NCBI GenBank assembly: GCA_028673005.1
Contig: CM054115.1
Location: forward strand, 196,424,370-196,488,369
Direction: 5' to 3'
DNA from: Tanypteryx hageni
Lineage: Eukaryota > Arthropoda > Insecta > Odonata > Petaluridae
DNA length: 64,000 nucleotides
Below are positions 55,786 through 64,000 of this stretch, in pieces; the stretch's first letter is position 1, and the number at the start of each line of letters is the position of its first letter. The notes under the pieces were generated by a model. That model did not search any database. It was not told where the DNA came from and worked only from the letters and a program-made list of their open reading frames with translations. Position numbers and translations under genes: made by a program.

Positions 55786-56972
55786 CTTTCTAAAATGTCT
55801 AAATTTAGTTTCAGCTTTATGTGCAAATGCATAACAAGTCATTTCCTCAACTTTCCATCTTGGTATTTTACTTTCCTTATCTACAGGAATAGAAAGAGCA
55901 AAGCATCAAATACCAAGTCACGTAAAACAGTTTTATTTTTTAAAATTTCATTTTTGAACTCCAACGAGCTTCTCAATACACACACAGCAAGATATTTTAT
56001 TTTTAACTTAGAACTCCTACGTTAAAAACAAAATGAATATATAATAAAACTACATCCAGTCTTCCCACAACATGCTGTTTTTGTTTGATGACTCTTTACA
56101 GAACACACATCACATAATATGCAGGTTTGAGCGGTGCATCAGTCCCTATATTTTTGGGTCAAGCAGTCCCCTCTGTCAAGAAGCAGTTAGTCATACCTCC
56201 AAAATTACACGTAAAAGACTTTGTTTACCACTCATTTTAGCTGCAAGACACTTTTTTCATCTACTCACTACAGTACATTTTTCGTTAAGTAAAAAATTAA
56301 ATACTTTTTTGTGTATTATAAATTTAGTTTTTTTAAACATATGTTGGCCCTACCAGTTGAAACAACCATCGGCCGCCACTGTGAAGGATATGCCTACATT
56401 GGACTGACATTAGGCCTTGCATCTTCTATGACAAGGAACATTATTAGATAATCTGATAAACTGAAGGATTGTTTAAGTCAGCTGCTAATGTGATGTTATG
56501 AATGTCTCGATAAGAAACAGGAAGGACCTAATGATACATATGGAAAGATTTGCATTTTTAATGCTTTGACATGTTCACAGTGAGGTGACTCTCCATTGGG
56601 TCATAGCGGTTATCCCTGTACAATGAAGCCTGTTTTGACTAGTAAGAGAGTTAATGTTAACAGAGTCAGGAGCTTAGTGTGAGAGGGAAAAGAAATGTAT
56701 AGACTGCGTAAAATTCGTAACACAAAGAAGAGGTTATATATCCCAAATAATTGTGACAATCAACGTAAATGATATTAGGCGAAGACCAGTCTCAACTGAT
56801 GGCTATCAATGAGAATATAATTATTTCTAAGGACTTCACTCAAAGCCTTTGGGCTGCGATCGACATTGACCTTAAAAGCCCACCTATTACATTGTAAATA
56901 TGTGCAAATAAATTATGAAGAATTTGACCTGTTTTCCTCCATAAAATATAACCACGTTTTCAGAATTAGCGA

Positions 56973-57076
56973 ATCGCAAACTACTATCACCTAGGGGCCT
57001 TGCAAACTACTATTACCTAAGGACGTTGCAAACTATTACCACTTAAGGGTGTTGCAAACTACTCGCCTAGGGGCAT
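56973..57076. repeat. Minisatellite, four units of about 28-30 bp
   Basis: Units share GCAAACTACTATTACCTA and a following AGGGGC / AGGACG / AGGGTG phrase. It ends shortly before the Tigger-like start CAGGTACACCCTG at 57108. Confidence 0.8.
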
Positions 57077-57157
57077 CGTGCACTCCCTAATTCCACACTC
57101 CCTTATACAGGTACACCCTGATTTACATAGATTCGAATTTACATCGTCAATCAATTA

Positions 57158-59191
57158 CCGTATTTACCCGAAAGGAAGACGAGGTTTTTTCACAAAAATG
57201 CCATTAAAATATTAGGTATCGTCTTAGAATGGAGTATGAGGATTTAAGGTGAGAATACACCCCTATTTTAAATGCACCATGAAACACCCAGATGTCAAGT
57301 ATATGTCCGTTAAAATATTTATTATTGCATAAAGTAATACATCGTATTTAATTAATTACTACAATACTTTAAAAATTTAAGGTAAAATTTTTTAAAATTG
57401 TTCCTACAGACCAATGGTTCCACTTCGGCAGTAGAGAAGTGTTTAGAGCTAGGTAGGTAATCGCTTGGCAAATTGAAAAAAAAAATTACTACAGCTGGGC
57501 AGTTCCGTGCGTAATATGAAACACAAAGTCATGTAGGCACCAATTAAGGTGTCTAGTAATACAACGTAAACAAGACTGATACAATTTAAACATATCTACT
57601 ACAATTTAAACATGATGCTTTGCGTTTGGTATGCCAACGGCAGACGTAAAGTGGATGTGAGTTTCAGAGCAGAAAACTTACGAGAGCACTTGAGTAGTAC
57701 ATGCTTGGCTGAGTTTTAAAGTGAAATAGTGACAAGTTATTATTTATAACATTTAAATAAGATACCCCAAACAAATGGCAGATCGTGTCGTCTAGAGAAA
57801 AAAGGAACTGTGGTAAGAGGGAATGTATCGAAAGGAATTAGAAGAAGTTACAACAGAAATTTTAAGTTAATGGTGGCGTGCTATGCTGAAGAAACAAATA
57901 ATTGTGCGGCAGGGAGGAAATACAATGTGACTGAAGCAAATGTGCGAAGGTGGAAGCAAGCAAAAGAGAAACTTGAAGGTGCTAACTCAACACGGAGATC
58001 ATTTAGTGGACCAAAACGATCCTGATTTCATGCACTAGAAGAGGAAATTGCAAACTTTGTGCATATTCAAAGAATGGACGGTAAACCGGTGATGCTGGAT
58101 ATCATTAAATTGAAAGCCCAATAATTATCATGATCACAAAACATTCCACACCAAGAATTTAAGGCTAGTATTAGATGGTGTGTACATATGTGTTGTAATA
58201 GTTTTAGCCTGCGACAAAGAACTTCACTTTGCCAGCATCTACCTTCCGACTTCACAGACAAACTAATAACTTTCCAGAGGCATGTAATTCGGTTGTGGAA
58301 AAGTCACAATTACCTTCTGAGCCAAATGGGTAATGCAGATGAGACACCCATTTACTTCGACATGTCATCCAATCACACAGTCAATGAAAAAGGTGCAAAA
58401 AATGTTATCATAAAATCTTCCGGGAATGAAAAACTGCACATTACTGTAATGCTGGCTGTATTAGCGGATGGAACAAAGTCGCTGCCGTTTGTTATTTTAA
58501 AACGCAAAACAGTGCCTAAGGAAGTACTACCAAATGGAATAATTGTTAAATCTCAAGGCCAAGGACGGATGTCAGCTGATTTAATGAAGGACTGGCTAAG
58601 CATAGTGTGGAATAGACGACCTGGGGCACTTTTAAGGCAGAGAGCAATGCTTGTCTTAGATGCGTTCAAAGGTCACCTTACAGAGGAAGCTCAAAATACC
58701 CTTCATGGTATGAATACTGACCTTGTAGCTATACCAGGAGGTATAACATCACAAATTCAAGTGCTAGATGTTGTAAGGATTATATCAAGTCATTTTATTC
58801 AGAATGGCTTTTGGCATGGGACCATGCATTAACTCCTACAGGGAAAATTAAGAAGCCCAGTATACCACTTCTCTGTAATTGGATCATTGCAGCATGGAAA
58901 AAATAGATACCAATAGTATCTCAAGAGGGTTCAAGAAATGCTGCATATCAAATTCCATGGATGGTAGGACGACTTGTTCGAATTTGAATAAATTGTGATG
59001 AATGAACAGGACAGCAAGAATAAGGGAAGGAAACAGAGGAGAGGGAGATGTAAGCAGTAAATTTACTTTTTTTATTCATCCTCTTAATGTAAGCTTGTTA
59101 TACATATACATAAAAGTTTTTTTGTAAGTGAACCTAATTTTTTTAGGGGTCGTCTTAAATTCAAGGTCATCTTCCTTTCGGGTAAATGCAG
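57158..59191 (+). mobile_element. pogo-like transposon, 2.03 kb, TA flanks
   Basis: Termini are CCGTATTTACCCGAAAGGAAGA on the left and the inverse of CTGCATTTACCCGAAAGGAAGA on the right, bracketed by TA. The target appears to be inside another Tigger-like end (CAGGTACACCCTGATTTAC at 57108). A broken transposase fills the middle. In orientation it is opposite to the eEF2 kinase gene whose intron it occupies. Confidence 0.88.
57810..58990 (+). pseudogene. pogo/Tigger-like transposase, broken
   Basis: The N-terminus (GIRRSYNRNFKLMVACYAEE, then KYNVTEANVRRWKQAKEKL) is a psq/CENP-B-type helix-turn-helix. A TGA at 58023 is followed in the same frame by FHALEEEIANFVHIQRMDGK and two further stops near 58120. 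The DDE core follows: QMGNADETPIYFDMSSN (first Asp block, NADETP), GNEKLHITVMLAVLADGTK, LPFVILKRKT, RAMLVLDAFKGHLTEE (second Asp, LDAFKGH) and VAIPGGITSQIQVLDV. A deletion then shifts the frame; the end continues as AWDHALTPTGKIKKPSIPLL and CNWIIAAWKK before a TAG. At least four lesions make it inactive. The closest relative in this window is the fragment at 18217-18510. Confidence 0.9.
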
Positions 59192-59670
59192 TAATACCTG
59201 TGTATCGATTTATGCCATTTTGACTTGAAGTTAGGTCGTTAGAGGTCTAAGGTTCTTGAAAATTTTCGTTGCCACCTTCCTGAAGCTATTATCTGATTAA
59301 AATATTAAATAAAAATCACATACTGTGATCTAAATATTTACCCTCGGTAATATAACATCTAAATAAACAAAGATCTTAAATATATCGTATCACTCTAAAC
59401 TCGGGCCAATGCTCTCTAGTTGACTGCATAATTTGCCAACTTTCAAGTGTTTTGTAATGAGGGAACCTAGTGATATTAAAAAAAATGATGAATTTGGAAT
59501 ACCTGAGCACAGGAGCAATTTTTTTCACTTCTGAGAAGACTGCAGAGTCACACAACGTCTGGCTACAAGCTTTCTCCTCTAGAATTTGTCATGATTATGG
59601 TGAATTTGTTGGTTAAGTGAAATATGATGCTTACTCATAGTAAATTTCATGCTGAATCTGAATATGTATA
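59192..59670. other. Spacer, probably the far part of an older Tigger-like element
   Basis: Right of the pogo element the sequence ATACCTGTGTATCGATTTATGCC may belong to the interrupted Tigger-like element that begins at 57108. No coding sequence is seen. Confidence 0.35.
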
Positions 59671-61026
59671 CAGTAAAACCTCTACCTTACGAACCCCTTT
59701 ATAGTGAAGACCTCCGAATAGCGAACAATTGACAGCGGTCCCGCCAAACTTGTATACAAAATCCCTAATTATAACCTCTTTACTACGAACTTCCGTACTA
59801 CGAAAACTTCCGAACAACAAAAGAAAAAGACATCACTTCCGTTTATATTTACCTCTTTAGAACAAAATTTTGCTCGCTAAACATTTTTTTACGTACGGAA
59901 AACGATTGAAAACAGTCGCCAATGCACCAATTAGCGTTAAGCTTACATCAAGCCAATCATAGCATGTTTTCTAGCATGACGACGTATTTCCTGTTTCCGG
60001 CATTCTCGCGCCAGTGACAATCTCGTCCGAGAGTTGTAGTGATGCCGCTATGCATGCTTTTAGGGAAGTGGAGTCAGCCGTTTCCCGAGAATTCACAAAG
60101 AATTTGAAACAGAAAAAAATAGATTCGTTTATTAAAAAAATGTTGATGTATTTTAAATAGATCTTTTAAAAAAGTGTTGTATTTGAAATCATTCCCGATT
60201 AAATTCATCCCCTAATCCATTTAAAGGGAATTTCAACAAAAGATCGTAGCAATGAGGTACGTATCGTGGTGAGGTGGTTCCTATACACTTTTTTGTGATA
60301 GTTAATTTATTCGTCAGAGACGGAGCTGGAGTGTTGTTAAGAAGGTTAGTGAAAAATATTGATTGGAGTCTTGATTTGGAGTGCCAACGACAGTTAGTGC
60401 TTTCTTATGAGGAAAATGCTGCTTTCTTTCATTTCGTTTTGAAATATTTGCAACCTGCACCGTGGTGGTCAAATAGTAGTTTATTAATGGGTGTTAAAAA
60501 GTGGCGTTGCTGTCAATATTTTTTATAAACTTAGCGACTCAACAGATGCTTTAGGATAGGCTCAGCGAGTTTCATGCATTGCAACCTCGAAAAAAGTCGC
60601 ATAATAAAAAATTGCAGAGGATGTTTTCGTGCAAAACCAGCCAATCAATGCTAGAAAAAATAACACTGCATTTCAGTTATTTGGTGCTTGCCACTGTCAA
60701 ACATTGCAAAAGGAGATGAATGAAAGTGGCCCATTGTGTCGTCGAAGCTTCAAATCAATATGGCTGGTTATTAAACATTGCGGGCGCATTTTGAATATCG
60801 TCAACTTATGTGATACCGTTTCCTGAAAATGGGCGTATTTTAGTAGAGTTACGCCGTATCTGCGCATATGCCTTCATTTGGATAACCCCGTTGCTCCCGT
60901 ATAAGCTAACAGACAATGCGCCCCTGAGGTTATGCAACGCCCAATAACCTCCGATCAACGAATTTCCGAATAATGAATAGACGAAAAATTGGGTCCCTTG
61001 ATTTTCGTTAATGAGAGGTTTTACTG
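59671..61026. mobile_element. Tigger-type element, 1.36 kb, TA flanks
   Basis: The ends are CAGTAAAACCTCTACCTTAC and the inverse CAGTAAAACCTCTCATTAAC, with TA on both outer sides. Inner blocks are ACGAACCCCTTTATAG and TCCGAATAATGAATAG. Two small + strand frames (60274-60528 and 60629-60826) show fragments such as LVKNIDWSLDLECQRQLVLS without a recognised transposase motif. It is non-autonomous or heavily decayed. Confidence 0.82.
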
Positions 61027-61161
61027 TATTATAATTTTCTTAAAATCCAGGAAAATTGTTTAATATTATAGAAACTAAAAATATCAGCATGGTAACATTA
61101 TTAATAATTCTAAGTCACATTATTAATTGTCTTCATATCTTTAAGAACTGTTGCTCTAAGG

Positions 61162-61493
61162 CAGGCCTTTTATGCATGGCGGGCCACATTCGTAGCTGTG
61201 AATGCTTTGGAGGGCCACATTGGAAGTCACAAGAGCTTTGGTGGGCCAGATGACTGTTTATATCAGAAGTTATCTACAGATTCTGTGGTCTCATATTATC
61301 GAAAATCATGTATAAATGATTTACTAGCATTAAAGCTACACCAAGGAACATTTTGATACTATAATTTCACTGAAAAATATAAAATTGTCGATTTAAAATT
61401 TTACCGACCACTATTTCATCATATCTTCGCGGGCCGCATGAAGCGCTCTCAGGAACCAGATGTGGCCCGAGGGCCGTATGTTACCGACCCCTG
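61162..61493. mobile_element. hAT MITE (GGGCCACAT type)
   Basis: The left part GGCGGGCCACATTCGTAG and the repeated TTTGGAGGGCCACATTGG / TTTGGTGGGCCAGATG lines face the right end GATGTGGCCCGAGGGCCGT, closing with TTACCGACCCCTG. It is the same architecture as 44197-44500. The 71-codon frame at 61411-61626 (-) is not a gene. Confidence 0.68.
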
Positions 61494-62077
61494 CCACTTT
61501 TTCTACTTCACTGATTAATAATTCTTTGCAAATAAGACATATGGTTCCTGATACCAAAATAATGTCTGCAGGAGGAGAATTGCTTTCTGTGGCCAGACAA
61601 CTGCGTCCAAAATTCAGATTAGACATGCAGTAGCATTGTGGTTCTATTGTGGGCGACCCTGAGATGCAGCACTACTGTTTACTTGTACAGGGAATTCTCG
61701 TTTGCGTGGCTACCTAATATTGTTTCCATTAGATTCATTACCTGCATTTTTATTCCCGTATGAACTTAGGCTCAATTTGTCGTCTATCTACTGCCAACAT
61801 TGAGAAGTTAGTGCAACGGGTTATGCCGAACTGTTCTAAACTCCTTTACCCTTACCCCTCTCATACCATTGATTCTTATGGGAAAATATGATTCGTTTTC
61901 GTCGCACTTTTCAGGACTGCATCCTTGACGTGTATTGGAGTATATCTGTATTGTACTTAATATTACAAACAGAAAAGCTTTTCAAAGAGAAATGGTTCAT
62001 TGATCAATCATAAAAATCAAGTAAGAATTTGAATTAGTATGGTGAGTTAAACCCATAATGAGAGTGTTACATTTTAC

Positions 62078-62229
62078 CTGCTTTGTTAGGATCACGATTA
62101 AGTCCGAAACCACCAGCCACCAACATTTCAGCTTGCCTGGCATAAAGGAGGTAACCTGGCTTGTCATCGGTTCCTCCAGCTTTAGCAGCTTTCTCATACC
62201 ACAAAACAGATTCAACCCAATTTTGGGAC
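62078..62229 (-). CDS. eEF2K: eEF2 kinase, penultimate coding exon
   Basis: The 152-base exon runs from the acceptor TGATTATTACAG (- strand) to the donor GCAG/GTAAAA. It encodes SQNWVESVLWYEKAAKAGG, TDDKPGYLLYARQAEMLVAG and GFGLNRDPNKA: a WYEKAA Sel1-like helix pair followed by the family's typical ARQAEMLxxGGxGLxxDPxxAG segment. The ATG that opens the longer frame (62252) lies in the upstream intron and is not a start. The kinase domain and calmodulin site would be encoded further upstream on the - strand, beyond 64000 or in unrecognised small exons. The gene is intact where visible. Confidence 0.9.
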
Positions 62230-63420
62230 CTGTAATAATCATTTAATATCATTTGATTAGCACTACCTAAAGGAAATGGGAGTTAGTTGCTTATTCATGC
62301 AACAAATCAGTTTTCTAAACTACACCATGGCATGCTGATAACTCTCACAGCATCACAAACATGCTACTGACTTTCCAAAAAATTTCACCAATTTCAACAT
62401 ATCTTCACTAATAGAATAGAATCTCGGTTTTGTATCTCAGTATCTCCATATTTTATACAGGAGTTACATTTACCAGAAGCAATGCAGCATAATTTTAATT
62501 CATATTTTAAAATTACTTAGAATTGTCGCAGGAATAAGGTACTTGAACCAAACAATGTCTTATGGATTGAAAATTCATTTTACTAGAGTTGATTTTGAAA
62601 TACGTGTTGAATTGGACCACATATATGTTTTGAACCGGAAAATTTCACGTTTTTTGGGTTAAAAATCTTCCATCATCAAGAAGAGTTGCTTTGTTGTTTC
62701 TTGGACAAATTTAATATATCGCTTCGAGGTTTCCCACTTCTTTACCCTCTGGCGCTGTCACTCTCCATACCGTCCTATACAAAACAGTCTATGCAAAGGC
62801 ATTTATTGCATTTTATGCACTCAGTTCGGGTACGGCTGAAGCAGCTTTCGAAGGCACAGCGTTGTCTTTGTATAAATAAATAAATGAAATATCGTACTTA
62901 TACAAGTCACAGATCCATCTTCACTGCTGTCACAGGGTGTACTAAAATTGGCTGCAGATAAACAAAGAGCCGAACATACCTTTTTAAAATAACGGTAAAT
63001 TTTGAGGAAGGACAATGACCCCTACCCTTAGAACGGAGGTGTGAAAAGGGTTGTGGAGAAGTAAAAGTTCCCTTCCGCCATGTAAATAGACCTGGAATTC
63101 CCAACAATGCGCTCTCAAGCACAAATAAGATCAGACACTGGAATGTTGCCTCTTCACAACATTCAAAATCTAATTTGTAACAGAAAAACTGTTACTTTGT
63201 AATTAATTAATCACCAATAAGAAAATGATGGGAATTCCTGGAACAGATCCCAAATAGAAAATCATGAGCCATTCTGAATGCACTGTGTACAAACAATAAT
63301 TCATTCATAAAAAGCAATCTTCTAGTATTAATTTTACATAGTAGGCCTTTATCTGCTAGTAGTTTACTTTATAATAGACTGAGATGCTTAATATCTATTA
63401 GCATTTAAAATAAAATACAT
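62230..63420. other. Upstream intron of eEF2 kinase, no exon seen
   Basis: No segment matching the preceding eEF2 kinase residues was found on the - strand. The small frames at 62686-63122 show no motif. AT-rich DNA predominates. Confidence 0.45.
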
Positions 63421-64000
63421 ACCGTAAATACCCGCGTATAATGCGCACTTTTTTTCAAAATATTTGAGTTAAAAATTAGGATGCGTGTTATGAGAGGGTA
63501 CATAATCTTCCTATTTTCATTTGACCCCATATTTCCCTAATTTTTGCACATTAATTACTGCCCGGGTATCCTCATAATTTATTAGTGATTTTTACGAAAA
63601 GCAAGATAGATAATAGTTAAAATTTATTAACTAATTCTACAAACATAAATTAATTAGATATGAAAAGAATGAATTCAGTATTTATTCATTTTAAAAGCCA
63701 AGAAATACTTCGTCACTGGACCATTCTTCTTCGAAGTTGTTATCGGAATCGGCATCTTACACATGACGTCACCCTACACCGGAGCCCAGCCTGGTGGTGA
63801 GGTACTGGTACTACTTACAATTAGAAACAATGGCAGCTGATGCCTTTGAGTACGCTGGGAGTTGATGCTTCTTGTAGAACTACCATCAAGTTATCGTTCC
63901 CTACTTTTCTCTCAGCATTTATACGTGATTTATTCTTGATTCTTAGAGTTTGTAGTTAATTATGGTTATTTGCTATCGTTTTCATGCACTCCAGTGTTCT
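63421..64000 (-). mobile_element. pogo-like element entering the right window edge
   Basis: The end reads ACCGTAAATACCCGCGTATAATGCGCAC, counted here only as a terminus of the CCGTATTTAC class (first 14 bases cited). On the - strand near 63750-63690 a short frame reads DNNFEEEWSSDEVFLGF followed by TAA, the acidic C-terminus typical of this transposase family. The rest of the element continues beyond the window or is lost. Confidence 0.6.

Larger units (their letters stand above)
54883..62077 (-). other. 7.2 kb last intron of the eEF2 kinase gene
   Basis: The intron begins GTAAAA and ends ATTATAG on the - strand. It holds a pogo element, a Tigger-type element, a hAT MITE, a short minisatellite and a B-box-like SINE piece, all listed separately. 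The remaining DNA (54883-55735 and 55790-56970) is AT-rich with no gene; 55410-55440 has a short G-rich run. Confidence 0.8.

Overview
This window is animal nuclear DNA, very probably from an insect and perhaps a hemimetabolous one, although I cannot name the species. It is AT-rich, has GT-AG introns of several kilobases, and is crowded with decayed eukaryotic transposons: hAT, pogo/Tigger, piggyBac, two LINE types and tRNA-like SINEs. I see no operons, CRISPR arrays, rRNA genes or convincing tRNA genes.

Three host loci can be supported. (1) On the + strand, two exons (3972-4233 and 8167-8324) join in frame into a C-terminal death domain most like the netrin receptor UNC5; upstream exons lie outside or were not found. 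(2) On the + strand, a compact two-exon heme oxygenase gene (14897-14996 and 15313-15965) encodes 250 residues with the heme-ligand region, the LSGGQ motif and a C-terminal membrane anchor. (3) On the - strand, the last two exons of an eEF2 kinase (62078-62229 and 54779-54882) are separated by a 7.2 kb intron full of transposons.

The rest is mostly mobile-element strata. 1.1-3.0 kb: a ZBED5/FAM200-like hAT remnant. 12.3-14.5 kb: a minisatellite, a piggyBac remnant and a small fold-back. 18-21 kb: a pogo C-terminal fragment and a diverged tandem duplication. 21.3-24.6 kb: an endonuclease/RT LINE with a broken catalytic motif. 25-31 kb: a hAT MITE with a perfect 8-bp target duplication, a 1.2 kb fold-back element and a second hAT MITE. 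32.35-34.25 kb: a hAT element with ends and target duplication. 34.4-39.5 kb: a CR1/jockey-like LINE with both ORFs. 39.5-46.3 kb: SINE-like pieces, hAT ends, simple purine/pyrimidine tracts and a cysteine-rich CXC-like ORF remnant. 46.7-50.5 kb: a nest (hAT, LINE tail, a 355-bp near-perfect palindrome between TA tracts, and a Tigger-type element carrying a pogo MITE) whose flanking sequence reappears without the insertions at 54075-54187. 57-64 kb: pogo, Tigger-type and hAT elements in and beside the eEF2 kinase intron.

The most striking structure is the 355-bp inverted repeat at 48716-49070 (one mismatch per arm), which resembles paired inverted ends of a Penelope-like element. The most biochemically interesting gene is the heme oxygenase, where Leu occupies the position of the catalytic Asp140 of human HO-1. 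I did not find a convincing, wholly new multi-gene system; the genes present act in separate pathways (axon guidance or death-domain signalling, heme breakdown, control of translation elongation).
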